From Winogradskyella psychrotolerans (GTDB lineage: Bacteria > Bacteroidota > Bacteroidia > Flavobacteriales > Flavobacteriaceae): 64,000 bases of DNA. Shown here piece after piece: positions 48,401-56,439 of this stretch. Positions within the stretch are counted from its first letter, which is position 1; the number at the start of each line of letters is the position of its first letter. Made by a program: the position numbers and the translations under genes. Below the pieces are notes generated by a model. That model saw nothing but the letters and a program-made list of their open reading frames with translations, searched no databases and was not told where the DNA came from. The stretch lies in NCBI RefSeq assembly GCF_018860545.1, contig NZ_JAHKPN010000011.1:310001-374000 (forward strand), written 5' to 3'.

Positions 48401-49731
48401 AGCGTTTTGCTAATGCCTTTAACGGTAGTGCTGCTGGAGGTAACGACCTTATTACCCCTCCACTTTCAGGGCAATCTTGGTCAGACTTTTTAACTACTGG
48501 TACTAACAGTACCGATCTATTAGATAATGGAGCCACATCACCTACAACCTATGCTTTTGCACCGTTTGATAAATCGGCAAGTGCTTACGTTAACTATACC
48601 GATGCTACGTCTGCTACATTAGACAGTGGTACGGGCTACAGAGTTGCTACGGATTCAGGAGCAAATTTAACATTTACGGGTTCTGCAGCAGACGATACTG
48701 TTATTATAGGCATTGAGAATTCAGGCTCTAGTTATGCCTCATGGAATCTTATTGGAAATCCTTATCCGTCATATTTAGATATGGAAGCCTTTTTAGAGTA
48801 TGCAAGTATTCCAGAGCAACGAAATATTGATATTATTGGTGATGCTACTGGTATTTACGGTTACGATGGCACTAGCAATGTTTGGGCAACCTATACACTT
48901 GCCAACGCAAACGAAGTGTTAATTGCTCCAGGACAAGGGTTCTTTGTATCCTCTGATTCTGCTAGTTCTAACTTGTACTTTACAACAGATATGAGAACAA
49001 CAGGTACATCTGATGACTTCATTACCGGCCGAAACGCTAATGTCTTAACGTATTTAAAACTTAAAGCTAGCACATTAAACAACAGTTATAGTACTGATTT
49101 CTATTTCAACACAAACTCTAGTTTAGGTTTAGATTTAGGTTACGATGCTAAAATCTGGGGAGGAACAGCTCCTTCATTCGCTTTATACTCGCATTTAGTG
49201 GAAGACAATACAGGCCTACCTATTGCTTTACAGTCTTTAAACACTACGGATTTAAGTGACGTATCAATTCCTTTAGGGGTTAACGCCAACCAAGGTGAGC
49301 AATTAACCTTTAGCATCGCAGATTCTACATTAGGAAGTGATGTTAATGTTTATTTAGATGATAACGTATTAAATACATCAACCTTATTAAATACTGGAGA
49401 TTATGTAATAACGCCTAATGCAGATTTATCTGGAACAGGAAGGTTCTACCTTAGAGCTACCGTGACGACATTATCTACAATAGATAATAACTTTGATCAT
49501 TTAAATATATACACTAATAAAGCAGCTAAAACTATTGTTATTGCTGGTCAGTTAGTAGAATCTACAACAGCTTCTGTGTATGATGTTCAAGGACGTTTAG
49601 TCGTTTCAACCTTATTAGAAACTACAAACAGAACTCAAACTATAGACGTGAGTCAATTAAATGATGGTGTATATGTTGTAAAACTGCATAATGCAGCTCA
49701 AAATAAAACTCAAAAAGTGATTATTAGATAA
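45418..49731 (+). CDS. Large T9SS-secreted protein with Calx-beta repeats
   Basis: The 1437-residue protein has a Sec signal peptide (MKHIYLLLITLFIGSIGYSQ). An N-terminal beta-rich domain and an FN3-like segment (about 160-280) follow. Two Calx-beta-type repeats lie at about 282-395 and 562-680 (each with DDIDGYTTQTVTF- and DETLTFEIQNV-like strands). Between them is a MAM/jelly-roll-like region (LPYSEDFSDCGAVEWTAFDE), and a further one lies at about 690-900. The last 530 residues form a module shared with the next protein. The final 85 (YDVQGRLVVS ... GVYVVKLHNAAQNKTQKVIIR) are a T9SS type A sorting domain. It is probably a cell-surface or secreted adhesin, rich in Thr, Ser, Asp and Gly. No enzyme domain was seen. 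Confidence 0.88.
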   Translation: MKHIYLLLITLFIGSIGYSQTTVSYDFSDGGAESGLNESSPGITVDSNIGFGSFKNSGTSNPGIYSNQLRLYQNDTQGGSIKIYANNGVTITDVTIYASSRTGPAEYTVDGGSATAITISGGAYTMSSLGGISTIELTQKDSNSSNRIYIDSFDVTYSSPSTCTSPTSEATAFSASSITTDAATISWTRGTDGDNVIVIMKEGSAVDFSPESETSYPDNANFSSGTELGTGNYVVYNGSGTSVDVTELSSNTTYYIAIYEYNDTDTCYMSTALTDNFTTLISTTVEFNGSTASVSEGVGTYELEFTIANEDAVNDTTFDVVLTGGDGDATDIDGYTTQTVTFPGGSAADQVVILTVTDDTDLETDETLTFEIQNVSGGDNAVAGLNSTFTLTITNNDVAPPIALPYSEDFSDCGAVEWTAFDEAGGNSWTCGSDEYAMNGYGSTNVDWLISDFSIDFDAYASVNIDVTTQERYGDTTNTPGEFELLYSIDYTGGDPTTATWTAITFDPNNTASSGTLSTASVTSVDASSITGTAYLAFKYDMNFGSGAEDWRVQNIDIYEVLSSTTVEFVSSSATVGEDVGTYDLEFSISNEDATNDTTFDVVLVTGDTADIDGYTTQTVTFAAGTSTNQTVTITVTDDLIDEGDETLTFEIQNVAGGNSAAVGFASSFDLTISVSDTPIPAAGWQITSENTAFVIDFDTTVTDVNNGAFDGSGFTDTPASGQLDSDAWEATGMSDGSLSYGGSQTSGDYIKGSSTGGVSSGGFYAFDTGSSNSSLGFQATGSDFTPGTITLRAQNQTGTTVTTADLAYLIYVYNDQGRSTTFDFSYSTDDLSYTDVAASNLTSDATADGSLIWVSNSKATSITGLSIADGEYLYLRWSTADNGGSGSRDEFALDDISLSFNPIPPVTYTYNGTWSPSDPNGTATANDDIIITSGNATITANTTANSVTVNPGAAITVDDIATLNATNGLVLESTSSSFSSLILNGTITGTITYERFANAFNGSAAGGNDLITPPLSGQSWSDFLTTGTNSTDLLDNGATSPTTYAFAPFDKSASAYVNYTDATSATLDSGTGYRVATDSGANLTFTGSAADDTVIIGIENSGSSYASWNLIGNPYPSYLDMEAFLEYASIPEQRNIDIIGDATGIYGYDGTSNVWATYTLANANEVLIAPGQGFFVSSDSASSNLYFTTDMRTTGTSDDFITGRNANVLTYLKLKASTLNNSYSTDFYFNTNSSLGLDLGYDAKIWGGTAPSFALYSHLVEDNTGLPIALQSLNTTDLSDVSIPLGVNANQGEQLTFSIADSTLGSDVNVYLDDNVLNTSTLLNTGDYVITPNADLSGTGRFYLRATVTTLSTIDNNFDHLNIYTNKAAKTIVIAGQLVESTTASVYDVQGRLVVSTLLETTNRTQTIDVSQLNDGVYVVKLHNAAQNKTQKVIIR
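46261..47450 (+). repeat. Two Calx-beta-type coding repeats
   Basis: The stretches 46261-46608 and 47104-47450 encode two related domains of about 115 residues. Near-identical short runs such as ATAGATGGTTATACTAC and TTTGAAATACA recur in both. They are separated by about 500 bp of unrelated coding sequence. Confidence 0.7.
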
Positions 49732-49751
49732 TACGCTTTAATATATAAATT

Positions 49752-49791
49752 AAAAGAGGCTTGCTTAATACGCAAGCCTCTTTTTTTTTTT
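49752..49791 (+). terminator. Terminator of the first T9SS gene
   Basis: GAGGCTTGC (49756-49764) pairs with GCAAGCCTC (49772-49780), flanked by A-run and T-run pairs, with more than ten T at the end. Confidence 0.9.
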
Positions 49792-50110
49792 AGATTGACC
49801 AAAAGGTCTAAATTATTGATAATTAACATATTTAGACCACTCTAAATATGAATATTACATTCTAAACAAATTTTTGACTCTGTTTTTTAGCAATCTCATA
49901 AGTCACGAGTAGAACTCGAAATACCGGGTTTTAACAATATCCCATCTTTTTAACATAATTTTAATTGAAAGTTCAATATTTTTCTATATTTGCTGTTCAG
50001 CTATCCAAGAACCCCTTCTATTTCTTGTTTATCTAAGCGCCAAATTCTACTTTTTTATTTTATTTCTATTTTGTTAATAATGGTATTAATCATCAACTGA
50101 TACATTATTT
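49792..50110. other. Intergenic region with nested inverted repeats
   Basis: A GGTCTAAAT/ATTTAGACC pair (49805-49813 and 49830-49838) overlaps a GACCAAAAGGTC hairpin (49797-49808). Further on is the promoter of the second T9SS gene. I see no coding sequence. Confidence 0.5.
49965..49992 (+). promoter_or_regulatory. -33/-7 promoter of the second T9SS gene
   Basis: TTG (49965-49967), 17-nt spacer, TATATTTG (49985-49992). The predicted leader is about 113 nt. Confidence 0.65.
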
Positions 50111-53100
50111 ATGAAAAAAATTACGTTATTTATTTTAGCCTTAGGAACCATTTTTGCAGGATTCTCCCAAGTAACACAAAATTTTAGTGCAACAGGACAA
50201 GATGATGGCCCCACAGTCATCACCATCAACAATACCGATGTTACAGTCAACGGAGGAAATCCTATTACGTTGATTACCTTAAATAACTTTAGCGGTGTTA
50301 CTTCTTCTTATGGAAGTAATTATTGTGGTGATTGGTACAGTTTTGATTTGTCAGTTACAGGAGGTACTTCTGACGGTCTGTCTCTAACGGCATCATGTTC
50401 TGAAGATTTTGAAGGACTAGATGTAACAAACTTTACTACCCTTGAATTTTCTTCTAATGACGAGGATAATTATACAGATAGTATCACTATCGATGTAGAA
50501 TTATCTGTAACTTTTACAGCTATTACTCCACCCAATTGTGATTCAAGCTTAACATCTTCAACGGCTGATTTTCCTATCGACGGAACATTAACATGGTCTG
50601 CAGCAACCGGAATCCCTACAGGTTATAAAATTACGATGGGTTCTACTACGGGAGGAACTGACATAGCCAACAATGTAGATTTAGGAACTACAATATCCTA
50701 CACACCAACAGGTTTAGCATATAGCACTACGTATTATACAACGATTACACCTTACAATGCCAATGGTGATGCTACCGGCTGTACTGAACAATCATTTTTA
50801 GTTGAAGACGCACCACCTGCAGGTACAGATTGTGCTAACCCGTTAGATGTAGGCACTCTTCCGTACACAGCTATCGCTCAAACGACTGCTGGTTTTGGTG
50901 ATGATTATTCAGGATCACCAGGTAGCACTGGTTGTACTACGACTAGTGCTTATTTAAATGGGGATGACATTGTTTATTCATATACTTCGGATGAAGATGG
51001 CTCAATTGATGTTGATTTAACTAATATCACAGATACTTACACAGGCATATTTATCTATAGTGATTGTGCTGACATTGGCACCACTTGCGCGACAGGAGAT
51101 TTCAATAACTACTCTAGTGGCACTTTAGATTTAAATATTACTAACTTCCCTGTTTTAAATGGGACAACATACTACATCGTAGTTTCTACTTGGGCATCTC
51201 CACAAGACACAACCTACGACCTCTCTGTAACTAAAGGTGCAACTTGCTTACCAGTAACCGGACTAACAATAGACAGTTTTACAGCCGAAGAAGTACAAGT
51301 GAGTTGGACGGCGAGTTCTTCTGGCGAGAGTAATTGGGAAGTTTTAGTTCAAGCCGATGGCACAGGGTCACCTACATCTGGAACTGCATCAGCAACTAAT
51401 CCATACACAGAAAGCGGCTTAACTGAACTCACGGCATACGAAGTCTACGTAAGAGCAGATTGTGGTGGTGGAGATTATGGTGACTGGGTTGGCCCTGTAG
51501 ATTTTACAACTTCAGCCTTATGTCCTGATGTATCTGATATAACTATTGATAGTTTCACTGCTGATTCGGTAACCGTTAGCTGGACTAATGGCGGAACAGA
51601 AGACGATTGGGAAGTTTTAGTGCAAGCAGATGGTACAGGATCTCCTGCATCTGGAACTGCAACAACAACTAATCCATATACTGAAGCAGGCTTAACTGAA
51701 TTAACAGCTTACGAAGTCTATGTAAGAGCGGATTGTAATGATGCTAGTAATGGCTATAGTGAATGGGTTGGCCCTATAGATTTTACAACTACAGCCTTAT
51801 GCCCTGATGTATCTGATATAACTATTGATAGTTTCACTGCTGAATCGGTAACTGTTAGCTGGACTAATGGCGGAACTGAAGACGATTGGGAAGTTTTAGT
51901 TCAAGCAGATGGTACAGGATCTCCTACTTCCGGAACTGCAACAGCAACTAATCCATATACTGAAAGCGGCTTAACTGGAAATACAGCTTACGAAGTCTAT
52001 ATTAGAGCAAACTGTAGTGATGCCATTAATGGGTATAGTGAATGGGTAGGACCTATTGATTTTACGACAGCATGTGCTGCAATTGTTCCAGACTATACGG
52101 CGGACATGTCAACAAATGTACCTGATACATGTTGGAACGAAGCTGGAGATGGTGAAGTGGCTACTGGTCCTGCAGGACTTGGGTCTTCTGCATGGGATGA
52201 TGGAAACACATATACTCAGGGCTCTAGTAATGCCATTAATATATATGGTACAACTGCTCAAAGAGAATGGTTACTATCTCCTACTTTTAATTTATCAACA
52301 GGTGGCCCTTACCAATTAGAAGTAAATGTTGCTGTTTCAAACTGGAATGATGGCTTTACTGCTGATGCAATGGGAGCTGATGATGAAGTACAACTATTAT
52401 CAAGCACTGATGGCGGCACAACTTGGGTAAACCTTACTACTTGGAATACTGGAAATGAGCCTACACTTGAAGGAACAGACTACACAGAAGATTTAACATC
52501 GTATTCTGGTGACGTGCAATTCGCTATTTGGGCATCAAATGGAACTACATCTGGTACAGATTATGATTTTCATGTTGGAAAATTTGTAGTAAGAGCAATT
52601 CCTACATGCCCTGACCTTACCGGTTTAACAATAGACAGTTTTGCTGCTGAAACCGCTGAGATTAGCTGGACCGCTGGCGGCTCTGAAACCGATTGGGAAG
52701 TTTTAGTTCAAGCCGATGGTACTGGTTCACCAGAATTGGGAACTCCTTCTACTACATCTAGTAACCCGTATAGTGCAACAGGATTAACCGAACTAACCGC
52801 TTATGAAGTTTACGTAAGAGCTGATTGCGGTGGTACATATGGCGCATGGCTAGGCCCTGTTGATTTTACAACTACAGCCTTATGTCCTGATGTAACTGAT
52901 ATAACTATTGATAGTTTCACTGCGGATTCGGTAACCGTTAGCTGGACTAATGGCGGATCTGAAGACGATTGGGAAGTTTTAGTTCAAGCAGATGGTACAG
53001 GATCTCCTACTTCCGGAACTGCAACTACAACTAATCCTTATACTGAAAGCGGCTTAACTGGAAATACCGCTTACGAAGTTTATGTTAGAGCAGACTGTAG

Positions 53101-55927
53101 TGATGCCATTAATGGGTATAGTGAATGGGTAGGCCCTATTGATTTTACGACAGCATGTGCAACTTATACACCTGACTACACAGAAGATTTCACTACATTC
53201 TTAGATGCGTGCTGGAACGAAGCTACTGGCGGAGATTTAACTGCCGGACCATCGACATTGGATACTGGTGCGTGGACTGCAGATGGGTTTGCTAATAGTG
53301 GAGCAACAGGTGCCGCGAGAATTAATTACTTTGGTGCGGGACCTGATGTTGACTGGTTATTATCTCCAACCTTCGACTTATCCGCTGATGGCTATGAATT
53401 AGTATTTGATAGTTCTATTGTAGATTGGAACGGAACGGCATTAACAGACACTTTTAATACTGGTGATACTGTACAATTGGTATATTCTACAGACGGTACA
53501 AACTGGCTTGTGCTGTATGATTTAATTACAAATACGCCCGCTGCGGCTGGAGAAACTATTATAGTGGATCTTACAGGAATTACGTCAAGTACTGTTCAAT
53601 TTGCAATTTTCACAGATGACGACACAACCAATACGAGTGGAAGAGATCTTGATATTTTTATAGATAATTTTACTGTGAGAACACCTTGGACTTGTACTCA
53701 AGCAGTTATAGATGGTGTGCCAACAGTAAATGAAGATTGCGGAGCAGGCACCTTTACTATTGATATAGATTTTACAGCTGTAGGTGATGCAACAGGTATA
53801 ACAGATGGAACAGATACATTTGCTATTTCTGGAACTAGTGTAATCGCTGGACCATATACTATTGGTACAATTGTAAACTTAGAGGTTATACACGCTGAAG
53901 GAACTTGTGACTTTACAATTACAGGTGACTTTACAGATAACTGTCCGCCAGCAAACGATGATTTTTCTAATGCCATTGCCATCAGTTGTGGTGATACAGT
54001 GTTTGGTAACACAGCGGAAGCAACTCTTGATGAAGATGATGCACCAGATGGACCTAATTCTGACATGGATGCACCCAACCTATGGTATTCATTTTATGGA
54101 ACAGGTCAAGATATATTGTTAGACACTTGTTTGGACGGTACTTATTATGATACTGAAATATTAGTATATGCAGGAACTTCAGGTAATTTATCTTATGTAG
54201 CTGAAGGCTATGATGACTGTACTGGTACAAACTCTAACTGGCTGGCTCAAGCAACATTCACAGCCGAAGCTGGTATACAATATTGGATTTCAGTAGGTGG
54301 TTATAACTCTTCAAGTACTGGTCTATTTGAGATGTCAATAACATGCACAGGCACTGAATCATTTGTTTATGATGGTGGTACTTGGATTCCAAGTAACCCA
54401 GTAGGAACAACAACACTTAACGATATCGTAATTTTCGCTGGTGATGCTGTCATGACTGGTGATACAGATTGTAACTCATTTACGATATTACCTGGAGCAG
54501 GAGTAACCATTCCTACAGGTGCTACGGTTACCACAGCTGTTGCTATGACCTTAGAATCGTCTTCAACTAGCTACTCAAGTTTAATACTTGATGGAACAGT
54601 AAGTGGTACTATAAATTACAAACGTCATGTAAATAGCAATGCTTCAGGAAGCACAGGAGATAATGACTTAATATCTGCACCGTTAACTGGTCAAGCATTT
54701 AATACTTTTGTCACCGAAAATCCAAATATTTATAATAATGGGACATTATATGCATTTGGTCCTTTTGAAAAAGTGACCAATAGTTACGTCACTTGGGCTG
54801 GCACAGAAACATCTACACTCAATGCTGGTGTTGGTTATAGAGCAGCTTCATCTGATAATGATACGTTTACATTTACAGGAGTTGCAAATTCTGGCACTGT
54901 ACCTATTACGATAGAAAGTAGTGGAGCTTCATATGCAGATTGGAACCTCGTTGGAAATCCTTACCCATCTTATATAACCTTAGCAGATTTCTTAGCTGAG
55001 AATAACAGTTTATTTTCAGATTCAACTAGTGGTGTTTACGGGTATGATGGTAATGCTTCCGATGGATGGGAAATTTGGAACCAAGCCTATTCTGATGCAA
55101 ATGATAATGCATTAATTACTCCAGGTCAAGGTTTCTTTGTGTCCTCAAAAAATGCAACAGGCACTCTCAACTTTACAAACCCTATGCGTTCCACAGGTAC
55201 AACTGACGATTTCATCGTTGGTAGAAGTAATAATAATAATATTTCTTACCTAAGGTTAAAAGCAACGAATAGCACCAAGGCTTATCATACTGATTTTTAT
55301 TTTAATGATTCTGCAACTTTAGGGCTCGATCCAGGATACGATTCTGGTATTTTTGGTTCAGCGGGTGAGTTTACACTTTACTCACATTTAGTAGAAGATA
55401 ATACTGGTAAAGCTATAGGGGTTCAGACTATAAACAATACAAACCTTGGCTCTGAAGTCATAATTCCGTTAGGAGTAAATGCAACACAAGGCCAACAGCT
55501 AACGTTTACTATTGCTGAATCTACACTTTCAAGTAGTGTCAATCTATACTTAGAAGATAACGTAGCTAATACATCTACCCTATTAAACAGTAATGATTAT
55601 GTCTTAACACCAAACACGGACTTAAATGGAACCGGTCGTTTCTATCTACGCTTCTCAAATAGCACATTATCTACATTAGATAACACCTTAGATTTGTTAA
55701 GTATATACAGTAATAAGAGTGATAAAACAATAGTGATCTCAGGTCAGTTAACGGAAGGAACAACAGCTAAGATTTATGATATTCAAGGCCGAGTTGTAAT
55801 GACATCACTTTTAGAGAACACGAGCCGGACACAATCCATAAACGTGAGCAAATTAAATGCAGGAGTTTATGTTGTACAACTTAGTAATGGATCACAAAAT
55901 AAAACTCAAAAAGTGATTATCCATTAA
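50111..55927 (+). CDS. Giant T9SS-secreted protein with fibronectin type III repeats
   Basis: The 1938-residue protein has a signal peptide (MKKITLFILALGTIFAGFSQ). A unique N-terminal domain and a PPC-like domain (about 240-375) follow. Five FN3 repeats of about 92 residues are arranged as a block of three (about 379-655) and a block of two (about 833-1015). Each block is followed by a MAM/jelly-roll-like domain (…CWNEAGDGEVATGP…; …CWNEATGGDLTAGP…). Another PPC-like domain lies around 1280-1415. The last 523 residues match the C-terminal module of the preceding protein and end in a T9SS type A domain (GVYVVQLSNGSQNKTQKVIIH). The likely role is adhesion or surface-layer structure. It is very low in lysine and high in Thr, Asp and Gly in the repeats. 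Confidence 0.88.
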   Translation: MKKITLFILALGTIFAGFSQVTQNFSATGQDDGPTVITINNTDVTVNGGNPITLITLNNFSGVTSSYGSNYCGDWYSFDLSVTGGTSDGLSLTASCSEDFEGLDVTNFTTLEFSSNDEDNYTDSITIDVELSVTFTAITPPNCDSSLTSSTADFPIDGTLTWSAATGIPTGYKITMGSTTGGTDIANNVDLGTTISYTPTGLAYSTTYYTTITPYNANGDATGCTEQSFLVEDAPPAGTDCANPLDVGTLPYTAIAQTTAGFGDDYSGSPGSTGCTTTSAYLNGDDIVYSYTSDEDGSIDVDLTNITDTYTGIFIYSDCADIGTTCATGDFNNYSSGTLDLNITNFPVLNGTTYYIVVSTWASPQDTTYDLSVTKGATCLPVTGLTIDSFTAEEVQVSWTASSSGESNWEVLVQADGTGSPTSGTASATNPYTESGLTELTAYEVYVRADCGGGDYGDWVGPVDFTTSALCPDVSDITIDSFTADSVTVSWTNGGTEDDWEVLVQADGTGSPASGTATTTNPYTEAGLTELTAYEVYVRADCNDASNGYSEWVGPIDFTTTALCPDVSDITIDSFTAESVTVSWTNGGTEDDWEVLVQADGTGSPTSGTATATNPYTESGLTGNTAYEVYIRANCSDAINGYSEWVGPIDFTTACAAIVPDYTADMSTNVPDTCWNEAGDGEVATGPAGLGSSAWDDGNTYTQGSSNAINIYGTTAQREWLLSPTFNLSTGGPYQLEVNVAVSNWNDGFTADAMGADDEVQLLSSTDGGTTWVNLTTWNTGNEPTLEGTDYTEDLTSYSGDVQFAIWASNGTTSGTDYDFHVGKFVVRAIPTCPDLTGLTIDSFAAETAEISWTAGGSETDWEVLVQADGTGSPELGTPSTTSSNPYSATGLTELTAYEVYVRADCGGTYGAWLGPVDFTTTALCPDVTDITIDSFTADSVTVSWTNGGSEDDWEVLVQADGTGSPTSGTATTTNPYTESGLTGNTAYEVYVRADCSDAINGYSEWVGPIDFTTACATYTPDYTEDFTTFLDACWNEATGGDLTAGPSTLDTGAWTADGFANSGATGAARINYFGAGPDVDWLLSPTFDLSADGYELVFDSSIVDWNGTALTDTFNTGDTVQLVYSTDGTNWLVLYDLITNTPAAAGETIIVDLTGITSSTVQFAIFTDDDTTNTSGRDLDIFIDNFTVRTPWTCTQAVIDGVPTVNEDCGAGTFTIDIDFTAVGDATGITDGTDTFAISGTSVIAGPYTIGTIVNLEVIHAEGTCDFTITGDFTDNCPPANDDFSNAIAISCGDTVFGNTAEATLDEDDAPDGPNSDMDAPNLWYSFYGTGQDILLDTCLDGTYYDTEILVYAGTSGNLSYVAEGYDDCTGTNSNWLAQATFTAEAGIQYWISVGGYNSSSTGLFEMSITCTGTESFVYDGGTWIPSNPVGTTTLNDIVIFAGDAVMTGDTDCNSFTILPGAGVTIPTGATVTTAVAMTLESSSTSYSSLILDGTVSGTINYKRHVNSNASGSTGDNDLISAPLTGQAFNTFVTENPNIYNNGTLYAFGPFEKVTNSYVTWAGTETSTLNAGVGYRAASSDNDTFTFTGVANSGTVPITIESSGASYADWNLVGNPYPSYITLADFLAENNSLFSDSTSGVYGYDGNASDGWEIWNQAYSDANDNALITPGQGFFVSSKNATGTLNFTNPMRSTGTTDDFIVGRSNNNNISYLRLKATNSTKAYHTDFYFNDSATLGLDPGYDSGIFGSAGEFTLYSHLVEDNTGKAIGVQTINNTNLGSEVIIPLGVNATQGQQLTFTIAESTLSSSVNLYLEDNVANTSTLLNSNDYVLTPNTDLNGTGRFYLRFSNSTLSTLDNTLDLLSIYSNKSDKTIVISGQLTEGTTAKIYDIQGRVVMTSLLENTSRTQSINVSKLNAGVYVVQLSNGSQNKTQKVIIH
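51245..53155 (+). repeat. Five FN3-coding repeats in two blocks
   Basis: Units start at 51245, 51521, 51800, 52607 and 52883, each about 276-279 bp. Units 2, 3 and 5 are close to identical at DNA level over long stretches (for example around ATAACTATTGATAGTTTCAC and GACGATTGGGAAGTTTTAG). That points to recent duplication or gene conversion, and to a region where copy number may change. Confidence 0.88.
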
Positions 55928-55950
55928 AAACAAATAGAATTACCATTAGG

Positions 55951-55990
55951 TTAGAAATCACACCATAAAACTAGTGTGATTTCTAACTTT
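55951..55990 (+). terminator. Hairpin after the second T9SS gene
   Basis: A perfect 13-bp stem (55951-55963 with 55974-55986) follows the stop codon, but only a weak T-run comes after it, so termination may be partial. Confidence 0.6.
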
Positions 55991-56219
55991 ATAGTGTATA
56001 TTAACAGCATATTTAAGAGTATAATATATAAGGTGCAAGCTTTATTACTATAAGAACACAACCGATATCCGTTTATATGAAATAAAGTAGAAATGTCACG
56101 GTATACTTTTTAAAATTAAATCGATGTCATTTGACCGAGAACACTATTATTTCATAGAGTATATTTGAATTAAATATAAACCTTTTCGTATTATTACTTT
56201 TTTAAATAGATAATTTTAT

Positions 56220-56227
56220 TATTTTTG
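56220..56227 (+). promoter_or_regulatory. -7 box (TATTTTTG) for the peptide-kinase-nucleotidyltransferase cassette
   Basis: A perfect TAnnTTTG match 23 nt before the peptide ATG. No TTG at the -33 position was found. A second perfect box lies at 56160-56167. Confidence 0.5.
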
Positions 56228-56250
56228 AACTTAAATTTAGGGCAAGAGCC

Positions 56251-56424
56251 ATGAAGAAAGAAAACAATTCAGACAAAATCACTCGTAAAGAAGCTATTTC
56301 TAAAATGGGTAAATATGCTGCAATAACTGCAGTAGGAACATTCGTGATCCTAAATCCACTTAAATCCCAAGCTCAATCACCACCAAGTCCAGGAGGTCCA
56401 GTTTTCCCAGGATTAGAAGACTAG
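56251..56424 (+). CDS. Small secreted Pro/Gly-rich peptide precursor (57 residues)
   Basis: This gene is easy to miss because of its length. I translated MKKENNSDKITRKEAISKMG, a hydrophobic stretch (KYAAITAVGTFVIL), then NPLKSQA, a likely signal-peptidase site after Ala41, and a 16-residue tail QSPPSPGGPVFPGLED. The TRKEAIS segment resembles a Tat motif with RK in place of RR. The tail is rich in Pro and Gly, has two Ser and no Cys, and ends acidic. The stop lies 15 nt before the GTG start of a kinase gene and a -7 box lies 23 nt upstream of the ATG. Its position makes it the obvious candidate substrate of the next two enzymes. The family is not one I can name. Confidence 0.75.
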   Translation: MKKENNSDKITRKEAISKMGKYAAITAVGTFVILNPLKSQAQSPPSPGGPVFPGLED

Positions 56425-56439
56425 GGATACTAATCTATT

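Larger units (their letters stand above)
55928..56250. other. Intergenic region upstream of the peptide cassette
   Basis: This stretch holds the T9SS-gene hairpin and two perfect TAnnTTTG elements, TATATTTG at 56160-56167 and TATTTTTG at 56220-56227. The second is well placed for the small peptide gene at 56251. I see no other gene. Confidence 0.5.
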
